A DNA stretch of 64,000 bases from an uncultured Ruegeria sp. (GTDB lineage: Bacteria > Pseudomonadota > Alphaproteobacteria > Rhodobacterales > Rhodobacteraceae), in NCBI RefSeq assembly GCF_947497005.1, contig NZ_CANMFF010000004.1, forward strand, positions 62,001 to 126,000, written 5' to 3'. The notes beneath the pieces are model-generated. The model was not told where the DNA came from. It searched no databases and was given only the letters and a program-made list of their open reading frames with translations. Of this stretch, positions 16,745 through 26,190 are shown one piece after another. The translations under genes were made by a program, and so were the position numbers. The stretch's first letter is position 1. Each line of letters begins with the position of its first letter.

Positions 16745-17752
16745 ATGAGCCTTGCCATGTCACACCCTGCCCTGCCGCCACGCGCCAAGCGAAAGATCTG
16801 GAATTATACGCCCCAGCTGCCGATTCAAACTTCGCCTTATTGGGATTGGCCGATGAAACCCTTGGCCACGTTGAGGTACCTGTTGCAAAGCTGGAACCCG
16901 CTTGCGCTGCGCGCCCTGTTGCTGGTTTTTGCAATCTTCACCTGGACGTATCTGACGCCTTCGCTGTCGCGGATTGAAACATTCAGCTGGGACTGGGTGG
17001 CCGAGATTTGGTTCCATAACTTCTGCATCCTGATGGTGGTCGCCGGTGGTTTGCATCTGGCCTTGTGGAAGTTCCGAACGCAACAGGACGAATACCGCTA
17101 TGACATGCGCCCGATGATGAAGGGCGCCAAGGTATTCACTTTCAAGAACCAGGTCTGGGACAACATGTTCTGGACCCTCGGTCCGGCGCTGACCTTCTGG
17201 ACCTTCTGGGAATGTCTGATCCTCTATTCTTATGCCAATGGCTGGATCACGATGATTACATTAGATAGCAACCCGATCTGGTTCGTGGCAGTCATCGTCT
17301 TTGTGCCGATCTGGGCAGGGTTCCATTTCTACTGGCTGCATCGGCTGCTGCACATGGGCGTTCTGTATACCAGAGTGCATGCATGGCATCACCGAAACAT
17401 CAACACCGGCCCGTGGTCCGGATTGGCGATGCATCCGATCGAGAGCTTCTTTTTGATGTTCGATACGATGATCTTTTTCCTGCTACCGTCGCACCCGATC
17501 CACGCCATTTTCCTGCTGTTTCACCACGGCATCGGCGCGCCGGTTTCTCATGCCGGTTTCGAACATGTGAAATTTGGGAAAAAGGCCAGATTTCAAGTCG
17601 GGGACTTCTTTCACCAGCTCCATCACCGTTTCTTCGACTGCAATTACGGTACGTGGGAAACCCCTTGGGACGAGTGGTTCAACACGTTCCACGACGGCAC
17701 GGAAGACGGCAACGAAATGGTAAAGCGCCGCAAGATCTGGGCCGCCGAGTAG
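16745..17752 (+). CDS. Membrane fatty acid hydroxylase / sterol desaturase family protein
   Basis: The 335-residue integral membrane enzyme has several hydrophobic helices and the histidine clusters of the di-iron fatty-acid-hydroxylase superfamily: HRLLH (about 199-203), HAWHHRN, then HQLHH near 292-296. It is expected to hydroxylate or desaturate a lipid using O2. The true substrate (fatty acid, sterol, carotenoid or aminolipid) cannot be told from sequence. The start at 16745 has a poor ribosome site; ATG 16757 is possible. It is divergent from a LysR regulator with a clear operator between them, and is followed by a strong terminator. Confidence 0.85.
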   Translation: MSLAMSHPALPPRAKRKIWNYTPQLPIQTSPYWDWPMKPLATLRYLLQSWNPLALRALLLVFAIFTWTYLTPSLSRIETFSWDWVAEIWFHNFCILMVVAGGLHLALWKFRTQQDEYRYDMRPMMKGAKVFTFKNQVWDNMFWTLGPALTFWTFWECLILYSYANGWITMITLDSNPIWFVAVIVFVPIWAGFHFYWLHRLLHMGVLYTRVHAWHHRNINTGPWSGLAMHPIESFFLMFDTMIFFLLPSHPIHAIFLLFHHGIGAPVSHAGFEHVKFGKKARFQVGDFFHQLHHRFFDCNYGTWETPWDEWFNTFHDGTEDGNEMVKRRKIWAAE

Positions 17753-17768
17753 TCAACGGCAGCAGGGG

Positions 17769-17803
17769 CACGCCGGGTCCAAGCGGGCCCGGCAAGCGTG
17801 TTT
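17769..17803 (+). terminator. Rho-independent terminator after the hydroxylase gene
   Basis: The stem is CACGC plus GCCGGGTCC pairing with GGGCCCGGC plus GCGTG (one G-U pair, an AA bulge, a 4-base loop), followed by TTT. It lies 16 bases after the hydroxylase stop and faces the convergent ugd gene. Confidence 0.65.
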
Positions 17804-17844
17804 GATCCATCAGGCGGGCTGGAAAGGGTACGGCACTGACGTCT

Positions 17845-19149
17845 TTAGCGTCCAACGCCTACATAGGTGTCAAAGCCGGATTTCAGGGCCTGTGTTTTTG
17901 AGTAGATATTGCGCAGGTCAACCATTCGGGCCGTGTTCATGGAACCGGCAAGTTCGGTCAGGTTCAAAGCGCGAAACTCATTCCATTCCGTCAGCAAAAC
18001 CACAACATCAGCGCCCTGTACGGCCACATAAGGATCGTCACACCATTCGACACCCGGCAAAAGGGCGTCGCCCTCCGATTTACCCTGCGGATCGACGACG
18101 CGCACTTTGGCCCCTCCGCCGATCAGAGCAGGAACGATGGACAGTGATGGCGCGTCGCGCATGTCGTCTGTGTTGGGTTTGAATGTGACGCCCAGAACCG
18201 CCACGGTCTTGCCATTGAATCGGTCGTCGCAAGCTTCGCGGATTTTCTCGATCATCCGCTTTTTGATTTCGTCATTCACGCGAATGACGGTTTCGGTGAT
18301 CTGCATCGGATGCGCATGATCCTGCCCGATCCGGGCAAGCGCGGCCGTGTCCTTAGGAAAACAAGAGCCGCCATAGCCGGGCCCGGCATGCAGGAACTTG
18401 TTGCCGATCCGCCCGTCCAGGCCGATGCCACGAGACACTTCTTTGACATCCGCGCCGACCTTTTCGCACAGGCCCGCAATTTCATTGATAAAGGTGATCT
18501 TGGTCGCCAGAAACGCGTTTGCGGCGTATTTGATCATCTCGGCGCTTTCCAGATCGGTGGTCAGGATCGGGAAGTCACGCAGATAGAGCGGGCGGTAAAT
18601 TTCCGCCATCACTTCGGCGGCGCGGTCGTTTTCTACACCAACAACCACGCGGTCCGGGCGCATGAAGTCATCGATTGCCGCGCCTTCGCGCAGAAATTCC
18701 GGGTTCGAAGCCACGTCAAATTCCGCTTTGGGGTTGGCTGCAGCAACGACTTCCTGGACATTTCTATTGGTTCCCACGGGTACCGTCGATTTGGTGATAA
18801 TCACCGTGTATCCGGTAACAGCCTGTGCGATCTCTTCCGCTGCTGCCATCACGTAAGTCAGGTCGGCGTGGCCGTCGCCGCGTCGGGTGGGGGTTCCGAC
18901 AGCAATGAAGACCGCGTCGGCACCATCTACGGCCGCCGCCAAATCGGTTGTGAAACTCAGGCGCCCGGCAGCAACGTTTTTCGCCATTAGCACGTCCAGG
19001 CTCGGTTCATAGATCGGCACCTCGCCGGCCTTAAGCATGTCTATCTTCTGCTCGGCCTTGTCGACGCAAATCACGTCATGACCGAAGTCCGAGAAACATA
19101 CGCCGGATACAAGGCCCACATAACCGGTGCCAATCATTGCAATGCGCAT
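17845..19149 (-). CDS. ugd: UDP-glucose 6-dehydrogenase
   Basis: The 434-residue enzyme oxidises UDP-glucose to UDP-glucuronate with two NAD+. The N-terminal Rossmann motif GTGYVGLVSG (7-16) and the catalytic cysteine in GPGYGGSCFPKD are present, followed by the UDP-binding C-terminal domain, so it is full length. It provides glucuronate for exopolysaccharide or capsule. With galU (which makes its substrate) and manC it forms a sugar-nucleotide supply block, all on the minus strand, though with gaps that suggest separate promoters. Confidence 0.95.
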   Translation of the reverse strand: MRIAMIGTGYVGLVSGVCFSDFGHDVICVDKAEQKIDMLKAGEVPIYEPSLDVLMAKNVAAGRLSFTTDLAAAVDGADAVFIAVGTPTRRGDGHADLTYVMAAAEEIAQAVTGYTVIITKSTVPVGTNRNVQEVVAAANPKAEFDVASNPEFLREGAAIDDFMRPDRVVVGVENDRAAEVMAEIYRPLYLRDFPILTTDLESAEMIKYAANAFLATKITFINEIAGLCEKVGADVKEVSRGIGLDGRIGNKFLHAGPGYGGSCFPKDTAALARIGQDHAHPMQITETVIRVNDEIKKRMIEKIREACDDRFNGKTVAVLGVTFKPNTDDMRDAPSLSIVPALIGGGAKVRVVDPQGKSEGDALLPGVEWCDDPYVAVQGADVVVLLTEWNEFRALNLTELAGSMNTARMVDLRNIYSKTQALKSGFDTYVGVGR

Positions 19150-19501
19150 CTGCTAAAATCCTTCTTACCAATTACCACGGGCGGCGCGGGCACAATCAAA
19201 GAAACTGACGCCTGTTTCAATGGCTGACAGGGGTCGTGTGATGCATCCCATAGATTCTTGCTGATTTTGAGGCAATAGGAGCGCAGGCGGTATAATTCTT
19301 TCACAGAGGTGATCAAGACGGCTTTGGTAAACGGAATCGCAGGTCAGGGCGTACCATTTTCCGATCGTTTTTGGCAGCTGATGCGAGATGCAGGATCTCA
19401 AACGTCCCGGGCATTCGTTCAACACCCGGTGGATAGGTCACATCAATCAGGGCCGGTGATCGGTATTGCCGCCCGAACCGGGGATCAGGCGGCTCTTACA
19501 T
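19150..19501. other. Intergenic stretch between ugd and the DUF2793 gene
   Basis: About 350 bases upstream of ugd. A short plus-strand frame (from 19309) runs into the antisense of the DUF2793 gene and has no family likeness. The region presumably carries the ugd promoter. No strong hairpin was seen. Confidence 0.5.
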
Positions 19502-20572
19502 TCAGAACCAGCGCCCTATGGCTGTTACGTTTGGCGAAAATGTCGCTGAGTCCGAGATTGCCGACAGGACTTTGAAGGTGGATTGGGAAGATGAAGGCGT
19601 GTCAAACCCTGTAAAGCGGGTTGCTGCACCTCCGCTGCCGTTGACGTTTGGGGGCGCGGAAAACTGTGCTGGAAAATCCCAGGTCGTTGAACCGCTTGTG
19701 AAAAGGGCACCTTCAGTTGTTGTGCAGGCAACCGCGGCCAGTGTGGCTGTACAGATTTGGGTGCCGTCGGCAAACCGCACATAGTCACCATTGGCATTAC
19801 TACCACGTTCGATGACCGCTCCGGTCGGTATGCCCGCGGTTTCTGCCACTGCCCCCAATAGGTTACCCGGCCCGTAGCCATAATCGGCACGCATCAGGCG
19901 GCCTGGGGTCGTGTCATTTGAATCTGCCTGAACAGCTGCACCTGTCGCTGCACCTGTCGCGGGATCGAAGGCCAGTGCCTCGGTCCAGTTACCACCATCG
20001 GGCGACACCTTGATGGAAAATCCCGTATTGCCAGACAACCCCATTTCGGCGTGACCGGTCCAGTTCGATTGAAACAATAGCGACGCGGTATCGCTCGCGC
20101 TGGCTTTGTTGATTTTCAATTGATGACCGCCGCCTTCGTGGTTCAGCAAAGTGGCTGGGCTGCGAACGGACAAGCGGTTCGTGCTGTCAGAAGTTGTCGC
20201 CACTCCGACCCCCTCTAGGTTCTGAGTGCTGACCGGCAGCGGCGCCCATGTAGTGCCGTTCCAGAATTTCAGAACTCCGGTCGTAACATCCCAGGCGCGC
20301 CAACCAATATCCGGGGTCATAAAATGCCAGGCATTGTCCAACCATGCCGCCAGTTCCCAGGCGTGCCCTGTCCAGTCCCCGGTAGGAGCAGCACCAAGTG
20401 CATGAATTTCGCCCTGTTCGGGAACAACCGGTGGGGTGGTTGCGTCTGTTGATCGAACTGCCAGTTGAACGATCAGATCAAGCTGTCTGAGGGCTTCGTT
20501 GTGGGTGACATGTTTTTGCGCCTGCGAGGGTTGTAGAAAGGGCAGGTTCAATCGGGTTGATGTTTGTGACAC
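19502..20572 (-). CDS. DUF2793-domain protein (phage-tail-like/secreted structural protein)
   Basis: The 356-residue protein has an N-terminus (TRLNLPFLQPSQAQKHVTHNEALRQLD, first ~30 residues) that is the hallmark of DUF2793, a domain common in Rhodobacterales and in gene-transfer-agent or prophage-like tail regions. The middle (about 60-120) has Trp-rich short repeats (GWRAWDVTTGVLKFWNGTTWAP), and the rest is beta-rich and Gly/Ser/Thr-rich like tail-fibre or surface proteins. No signal peptide is evident. It lies between ugd and manC with no other phage gene nearby, so it may be a lone surface or polysaccharide-associated protein. Function unknown. Confidence 0.7.
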   Translation of the reverse strand: MSQTSTRLNLPFLQPSQAQKHVTHNEALRQLDLIVQLAVRSTDATTPPVVPEQGEIHALGAAPTGDWTGHAWELAAWLDNAWHFMTPDIGWRAWDVTTGVLKFWNGTTWAPLPVSTQNLEGVGVATTSDSTNRLSVRSPATLLNHEGGGHQLKINKASASDTASLLFQSNWTGHAEMGLSGNTGFSIKVSPDGGNWTEALAFDPATGAATGAAVQADSNDTTPGRLMRADYGYGPGNLLGAVAETAGIPTGAVIERGSNANGDYVRFADGTQICTATLAAVACTTTEGALFTSGSTTWDFPAQFSAPPNVNGSGGAATRFTGFDTPSSSQSTFKVLSAISDSATFSPNVTAIGRWF

Positions 20573-20722
20573 GAGGGTCCTCCTGTGGCTGTCGGTCCGA
20601 TGCTTCGGTTGCGCGCTACCCTGCCGTGAAGCGCGTCAATCCTGTCTGACCGGGCCGACCGCCCAGGAAATGTTTTGCTAATCTATGATCCTCAGTCTGA
20701 ATTCTGCCGTTGCCTTGGGGCG

Positions 20723-20738
20723 CGGACAGCAATGTCCG
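20723..20738. other. 6-bp hairpin with GCAA tetraloop beyond manC
   Basis: CGGACA, GCAA loop, TGTCCG, 4 bases past the manC stop on the minus strand. A GNRA-type loop is stable in RNA. There is no T-run, so a terminator is uncertain; it may protect the mRNA end. Confidence 0.3.
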
Positions 20739-20741
20739 AAA

Positions 20742-22181
20742 TTAATCCCGGGCGTAAATGTCTTCGTATCGAATGATGTCGTCTTCGCCCAGATAGGTCC
20801 CGGTTTGGACCTCAATCAGTACCATGGGTACCTTCCCAGGGTTCTCCATCCGGTGAGTGGCGCCCAGCGGGATATAGACGGATTGGTTTTCGGTCACCAA
20901 TCGCTCGTGATCGTCGATAGTGACCTTGGCTGTTCCTTCAACCACAATCCAATGTTCGGACCGATGATGGTGAGACTGCAGGCTGAGAGATGCTCCGGGG
21001 TGAACATGGATGCGTTTGACCTGAAACCTGTCGCCAATCACTAGGCTTTCGAACCAACCCCAAGGACGATGATCCACCGGCAGTGATTCTGCCTGTTTGG
21101 CCCCTTTGGCCTTCAGCGCAGTGACGGCTTTCTTCACATCCTGGGCCTTGCCCATACTGGCGATCAGAACCGCGTCGGGCATCGCAATGGCGATTACGTT
21201 TTCAAGACCCATTGCCACTACTTCCTGAGCCGGTGACTCGGATCGTATCAATGCGTTGCGGCAATCGATTGCAGTCACTTCTCCGCATGTCGCAACATTG
21301 TCTTCATCAGGGTTCGACAGCTCTTGAACCGCTGTCCAGCTGCCGACGTCAGACCAGCCAGCCGAATAAGGAACTACGCTGAGATTCGAGGCTTTTTCCA
21401 TGACCGCGTAGTCAATTGAAATGTCATCCACGCCAGACCAGGCAGCAGGATCCAATCGCAGGAAACCCAAATCGGCTTTTGCCTCTGCCACGGCATTTTG
21501 GACAGGCGCGATCAGATCGCGCGCGTGCTGTTCAAATGCTGCTACGATGTCGCGTACTGCAAACAGGAAGATTCCCGAGTTCCAAAGGTAACTGCCATCC
21601 GACAACATTGCCTTGGCCGATTCCAGATCAGGCTTTTCGACGAACCGGTCCAATGGGACAGCCGCTTGCGTCGAATCCGGCACATGGCGGAGTTTAAGAT
21701 AGCCGTATCCGGTTTCCGGGTGTGTAGGCGTAATACCAAACGTTACCAGATCGTTTCGTTCATTGATTGCCCGTGCACCTTCGGCGACCGCACGATGAAA
21801 GGCTACATTGTCCGGAATCACATGATCCGAGGGTGCCACTAGCATGATGGCATCCGGGTCGCGTGCCGCCAGAAACAAAGCTGCCGCAAGAACAGCGGGG
21901 GCGGTGTTGCGCCCTTCGGGCTCAATCAGAATTGGACCCGGGTCGATCCCGACTGCTGTCAATTGTTCCGGGACAATAAAACGAAAGGCCTCGTTGGTCA
22001 GAATCAGTGGCTTTTCGTAAGGCGCGCCAGAAGGTCCCATCATCCGTTCTGCGCAAGTTTGCAACAGGCTTGCTTCGCCGACCAGGGAAACGAATTGTTT
22101 GGGATAGCTTTTGCGTGACAGGGGCCACAAACGTGTTCCCGATCCACCGCAAAGAATGACTGGGTAGACTGTATTGGTCAT
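20742..22181 (-). CDS. manC: Mannose-1-phosphate guanylyltransferase / mannose-6-phosphate isomerase
   Basis: The 479-residue bifunctional enzyme makes GDP-mannose. The N-terminal nucleotidyltransferase domain has GGSGTRLWPLSRKSYPKQF (12-30) and VEKPD. The C-terminal cupin of type II phosphomannose isomerases (about 350-475) has RPWGWFESL, QSHHHRSEHWIVVEGTA and IPLGATHRMEN. The length is typical. GDP-mannose feeds exopolysaccharide, lipopolysaccharide or GDP-fucose synthesis. It is upstream, on the same strand, of the DUF2793 and ugd genes and lies just after galU. Confidence 0.95.
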   Translation of the reverse strand: MTNTVYPVILCGGSGTRLWPLSRKSYPKQFVSLVGEASLLQTCAERMMGPSGAPYEKPLILTNEAFRFIVPEQLTAVGIDPGPILIEPEGRNTAPAVLAAALFLAARDPDAIMLVAPSDHVIPDNVAFHRAVAEGARAINERNDLVTFGITPTHPETGYGYLKLRHVPDSTQAAVPLDRFVEKPDLESAKAMLSDGSYLWNSGIFLFAVRDIVAAFEQHARDLIAPVQNAVAEAKADLGFLRLDPAAWSGVDDISIDYAVMEKASNLSVVPYSAGWSDVGSWTAVQELSNPDEDNVATCGEVTAIDCRNALIRSESPAQEVVAMGLENVIAIAMPDAVLIASMGKAQDVKKAVTALKAKGAKQAESLPVDHRPWGWFESLVIGDRFQVKRIHVHPGASLSLQSHHHRSEHWIVVEGTAKVTIDDHERLVTENQSVYIPLGATHRMENPGKVPMVLIEVQTGTYLGEDDIIRYEDIYARD

Positions 22182-22250
22182 GCACGTGCCTTCGAACTGC
22201 TGGTGACTGACGATATTGCCTTATTTGTAGTCAAGGAAAACAATCTTTGC

Positions 22251-23144
22251 CTACTGAGCAGCTTTTCCCGTGGCGACAATGTCGTTCAGATACTGGCTCA
22301 GATCATCACGAAGATCTTCGCGGGCAAGCGCGAAGGCAACGGTGGCTTGCAGAAAGCCTGATTTTGAACCGCAATCAAAGCGCTGGCCATTGAATTTATA
22401 GCCGAAGGCCGGCACTCCGGCCGCGATATCCGCTGCGATGGCGTCGGTCAGTTGGATTTCACCACCGCTTCCGGTTTTCTTCGCATTGAGATTGCTCAAA
22501 ACAGAAGGCCGCAGCACGTAACGCCCAATGACGGCCAGATTGGATGGCGCTTCCGATGGTTCGGGTTTTTCAACCATCCCTCTGGTCGGGACGACAGAGC
22601 CGATGTTGTCGCCGACATCAAGCACGCCATATGAACTTGTCTTTTCTGTCGGAACTTCCATGGCTGCTACCATGTTTCCACCGGTTTCCTCGTATGCTTC
22701 GATCATTTGTTGCAAACAAGGCTTGTCGGCGGCGATGACATCGTCAGGCAGCATGACGGCAAAAGGTTCATCGCCTATCAACCGTCGGGCGCACCAAACA
22801 GCGTGTCCCAGACCCAAAGCTTTGTGCTGACGGATATAGGCAATCGCGCCGCTTTCCATATTAGTCTTGTTCAGGATATCCAGAAGCTTGGTCTTGCCCT
22901 TGGCCTTCAGCTCCTGCTCCAGCACAAGGTTGTGATCGAAATAATCTTCAAGCGCGGACTTTCCGCGCGATGTTACGAAAATGAACTCCTTGATCCCGGC
23001 TGCACGGGCTTCGTCGATTGCGTATTGGACCAGTGGACGATCCACCAGTGTCATGATTTCTTTCGGAACGGATTTGGTCGCTGGCAAAAATCGCGTTCCC
23101 ATGCCCGCTACTGGAAAAATCGCTTTGGTGACTTTGCGTGTCAT
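22251..23144 (-). CDS. galU: UTP-glucose-1-phosphate uridylyltransferase
   Basis: The 297-residue enzyme makes UDP-glucose from UTP and glucose-1-phosphate, the substrate for Ugd downstream. It has the GalU start FPVAGMGTRFLPATKS (10-25), VLPDDV and MVEKP motifs and the usual length. A GAGAGG ribosome site precedes the ATG. It is followed by manC after about 70 bases, so the two may share a transcript, giving coordinated UDP-glucose, UDP-glucuronate and GDP-mannose supply. Confidence 0.95.
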   Translation of the reverse strand: MTRKVTKAIFPVAGMGTRFLPATKSVPKEIMTLVDRPLVQYAIDEARAAGIKEFIFVTSRGKSALEDYFDHNLVLEQELKAKGKTKLLDILNKTNMESGAIAYIRQHKALGLGHAVWCARRLIGDEPFAVMLPDDVIAADKPCLQQMIEAYEETGGNMVAAMEVPTEKTSSYGVLDVGDNIGSVVPTRGMVEKPEPSEAPSNLAVIGRYVLRPSVLSNLNAKKTGSGGEIQLTDAIAADIAAGVPAFGYKFNGQRFDCGSKSGFLQATVAFALAREDLRDDLSQYLNDIVATGKAAQ

Positions 23145-23808
23145 GGTGCCTCTCAGTTTATTTATTTTGCCAGAAGAGCAGGAAATGTCCGGAGTGTCCT
23201 CATAGGCTGCAATACCCTGTCAATCAATGATGCCTGGTGGGTCAGGCGGCTATCAGTCAAATCGTGCCACCTTGCCAGGAAGGAGTCAAAAGCCACGTCT
23301 GATGCGATATGTATACGAAACTTGTGCAACAGGTGCTTGGTTTTTCGGCGGATTGCACCCTGCAGAAGGGCAGGGATCAAGTCCTATCTAACACGGAAAG
23401 TTCATCTGCTGTGCCCAGCTTGCAATGTTATCCGGACTTTCGCTTTCCCGAGAGTGATCCAACAGTGCTTCAGATTCACGTATCGCGTTATTTTGTATGT
23501 GGTTATTGGGTTTGAACAGATGCTGACCGTACGACGCTTCGTAAGCCCGGTGCTGTTAGATAGCATTGCCCTGATGAGCAGATGGCGGCAAAGGACGCTC
23601 TCGGACAGTGTAATGATCCCGGAAAAAGGGCTGTCGCCGGGTCTCGCAAACTCGTCCGGGTTTTCGATTTGCGTCTTCACTTTCTGTTTTCGAATAAGCA
23701 ACAATTGGCGGGTAATCCCGGGAATAGGTGCTGCAAACGCTTGATTTTTTGTGCAAGGGATCGACATGCGGGTAGAGTGCCAGAGTCGACAGCTCGCTCT
23801 GGTTCGTA
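23145..23808. other. Intergenic stretch of 664 bases upstream of galU
   Basis: No convincing gene is seen. Short frames on both strands lack family motifs and ribosome sites. It should contain the galU promoter (an AT-rich stretch lies at 23156-23170). A 6-bp inverted repeat CCAGAG/CTCTGG at 23780-23802 sits just past the transglycosylase stop and could be a weak terminator, but it has no T-run. It is long for this gene-dense window, so a small RNA is possible but not shown. Confidence 0.4.
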
Positions 23809-25044
23809 TCATGGAACTAAGATTGTTTTCATCGACGCGTCTGGAAAACAGGTCGGTGCGACCCCCGAGGCCTCTTGCCAGCGACCTATCGAGCGGCGTG
23901 TTTTGAAACCTGGCAGCCCGTCGACGCCACCGACATCGTGCCCCTTGTCTTGCAAAGCCTGCTGCATCGTAGCGATGTCAGATCGATACAGTCCGCCAAC
24001 TTTTCCCCAGGACCCACTAAAATTGCCAATGCCGTACTGAATTCGGTCACCGACATGACCGACGAACAGGGCATAAAGATCGCTTTTGTTATATTCCTTG
24101 AGAACATAAAAATTAGGTGTAACCAGAAAACCCGGACCGTGCCGCCCTGCAGGCATCATCAGGTACCCTTCACCACGCAGTTCATGCGCCGGAAAGGGTT
24201 TGCCCGAAACCCGGCGCACTCCAATCCCAACCCAGTCCTGAATGGATTGTCCCTGATCGGGACCTTCCAAAGCGCATGACACGCTTTCGGGCACCGAAAC
24301 CTCGAATCCCCAGTCCCGTGCGGCAACCCAGCCATGTTGCATGAGGTAGTTACCGATTGAAGCAATCGTGTCTTCAGGTGACCCCCAGATATCGGCCTTC
24401 CCGTCGCCGTTGCCGTCTGCAGCATACGTCAGATAGTTGGAAGGCATGAATTGCGGTTGACCCAACGCACCGGCCCAACTGCTTTTCATTTGCCGGGTCG
24501 GTTGGTGCCCTGCTTCGGCAATTTGCAGCGCGGCAATAAGTTCGCCAGTAAAATAATCTGTACGCGTGCTCATAAAGGCCTTGGTCGACAGCACCCTGAA
24601 CGCGTTATGGCGGATAGGAACTTGCCCGTACCCGCTTTCTCTTCCCCAGATCGCCAGGATAATGCGGGCGGGAACGCCGGTTTCAGCCTCAACCGCCGCA
24701 AGAGACACGGAGTGACGCCGTTCCATTTTGCGCCCAACTGACGTTGCGCCTTGAACCGACCCCGAATTGAAATACCGACCGGGTGAGCCAAACTCGGCCT
24801 GTTTCTGCGCTTTGGGAGTTTTGCGTTTGCTGCCAGGCGGCACCAGATCCGGAAGTTTCCAGTTCAGGGTGACGCCGGAAAACGCCTGTTGCATCGTTTC
24901 TGGTGATACGCCTTTGGCTTTTGCCCGTGGCCAGATCGTTTCCTGCAACCATGACTGGAACTGGCGTTCGACGGCAACGCGATCCTGTGCCAGCGCGGCC
25001 TGCGACATCAGGGTTAACCCGATGGAGATAAGCAATATACGCAT
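23809..25044 (-). CDS. MltB-type lytic murein transglycosylase with peptidoglycan-binding domain
   Basis: The 411-residue protein has a signal peptide (1-19), then an SLT_2/MltB catalytic domain (about 25-330) with the catalytic glutamate in IWGRESGYG and the family motifs SWAGALGQPQFMPSNYL and DGNGDGKADIWGS. A C-terminal PG_binding_1 domain (about 345-400, MQQALQDKGHDVGGVDGLPGFKT) follows. It cleaves the MurNAc-GlcNAc bond in peptidoglycan with 1,6-anhydro ring formation. There is no lipobox, so it is probably periplasmic and soluble. It is divergent from the cyo operon and is a housekeeping cell-wall enzyme. Confidence 0.92.
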   Translation of the reverse strand: MRILLISIGLTLMSQAALAQDRVAVERQFQSWLQETIWPRAKAKGVSPETMQQAFSGVTLNWKLPDLVPPGSKRKTPKAQKQAEFGSPGRYFNSGSVQGATSVGRKMERRHSVSLAAVEAETGVPARIILAIWGRESGYGQVPIRHNAFRVLSTKAFMSTRTDYFTGELIAALQIAEAGHQPTRQMKSSWAGALGQPQFMPSNYLTYAADGNGDGKADIWGSPEDTIASIGNYLMQHGWVAARDWGFEVSVPESVSCALEGPDQGQSIQDWVGIGVRRVSGKPFPAHELRGEGYLMMPAGRHGPGFLVTPNFYVLKEYNKSDLYALFVGHVGDRIQYGIGNFSGSWGKVGGLYRSDIATMQQALQDKGHDVGGVDGLPGFKTRRSIGRWQEASGVAPTCFPDASMKTILVP

Positions 25045-25166
25045 CAGTGTTTTGTCTGTCCCGACTTGAATCGCGAGTCAACGGGAAGATACTGCCCATC
25101 CTTGAACTTCTTATACTCGAAGTTGAGAAAAGATTGGCCGTAGCAATCTGTGGTTTGGAAAAACTC

Positions 25167-25195
25167 TTGAGAAAATTCACACACTTGCCGATAGT
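25167..25195 (+). promoter_or_regulatory. Candidate sigma-70 promoter of the cyo operon
   Basis: -35 TTGAGA (5/6 match), 17-base spacer, -10 GATAGT (4/6 match), about 35 bases before the cyoA ATG. The predicted start site is near 25202, leaving room for the GAGGAGAGG ribosome site at 25212-25220. No FNR-type palindrome was seen nearby. Confidence 0.45.
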
Positions 25196-25230
25196 CAGAT
25201 GGGAATTAGATGAGGAGAGGACAGTCAGTT

Positions 25231-26190
25231 ATGGCAAAGGTCAAAACGTCCAACCCTACTTCCCTGCTAATGGTCGCTTTGATCCTGTTGTTGGCGACGG
25301 CGCAGACAGTTGCGGCCAGCGACAGTTTCATGGACCCCCAGGGGCCAATCGCCGCGATCCAGAAAACCCATCTGTTGCGGGCAACTGCATTAATCATGGC
25401 GGCTGTTATCCCTGTTCTGATATTGGTGCCTCTGATCGCGTTCCGTTATCGTCGGCGCAAAAACAGTGGTGCAGCTTATCAGCCGAATTGGGATTTCTCT
25501 GCAAAGCTGGAATTCCTCATGTGGGGTGTGCCGGTTTTGATTGTGGCCCTTCTGTCGTTCTACCTTTGGAAGACGACTCATCGTCTTGATCCGTATACGG
25601 CGGCATTTGGCGAAGATCCCGCCTTGCAAGTACAGGTGGTTGGGCTGGATTGGAAATGGCTGTTCATCTATCCCGATCTTGGCATTGCCAGCGTGGGCGA
25701 GTTCGGTATTCCCACCAAACAACAAGTAGCGATGACGCTGACCACCGATACTGTGATGCAATCTTTCATGATCCCTGCCTTGGCTGGTCAGATTTATGCG
25801 ATGCCCGGTATGACAACCCAACTGCATCTGGTCGCTGACGTGCCGGAAGTCATGCAGGGCGAAAATACACAATACAACGGGCGGGGATTTACCAAACAGA
25901 AGTTCCGTACCGTTGCCATGCACAATGATGAATTCGACGCATGGGTCGACAAAGTGCGTGAAAATGGCATTCAACTGGACCCGGCAACCTATCAGACCCT
26001 CGCTATGCGGACAGACAGGGATGAGGTTCAAGCCGCGCTGGGCACAGCGAAGATGCCGGATGATGCGCTGTACTTCACGATGGAAGAAGATTTTTTTCGC
26101 GATATTCTGCACCGCTATCACGGCGGCGAAGCACTGCCTGTTGATCAACAGCCGGGAACGGCATCCTTCGGGCAGGAGGCGCAGAAATGA
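25231..26190 (+). CDS. cyoA: Cytochrome bo-type ubiquinol oxidase subunit II
   Basis: About 319 residues from ATG 25231, chosen because GAGGAGAGG lies 10 bases upstream; the ATG at 25210 would place that ribosome site inside the gene. There is a signal/anchor segment, two transmembrane helices (about 45-70 and 92-112), then a cupredoxin-fold periplasmic domain (VQVVGLDWKWLFIYPD). The CuA ligands (Cys-x3-Cys) are absent, which marks a quinol oxidase, not a cytochrome c oxidase. The usual CyoA lipobox cysteine is not evident. First gene of a four-gene operon with overlapping stops and starts. Confidence 0.93.
   Translation: MAKVKTSNPTSLLMVALILLLATAQTVAASDSFMDPQGPIAAIQKTHLLRATALIMAAVIPVLILVPLIAFRYRRRKNSGAAYQPNWDFSAKLEFLMWGVPVLIVALLSFYLWKTTHRLDPYTAAFGEDPALQVQVVGLDWKWLFIYPDLGIASVGEFGIPTKQQVAMTLTTDTVMQSFMIPALAGQIYAMPGMTTQLHLVADVPEVMQGENTQYNGRGFTKQKFRTVAMHNDEFDAWVDKVRENGIQLDPATYQTLAMRTDRDEVQAALGTAKMPDDALYFTMEEDFFRDILHRYHGGEALPVDQQPGTASFGQEAQK

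Noticed and set aside
23582..24040. Plus-strand frame of 152 codons upstream of galU
   Set aside because: It overlaps the end of the transglycosylase on the other strand and its product looks random.
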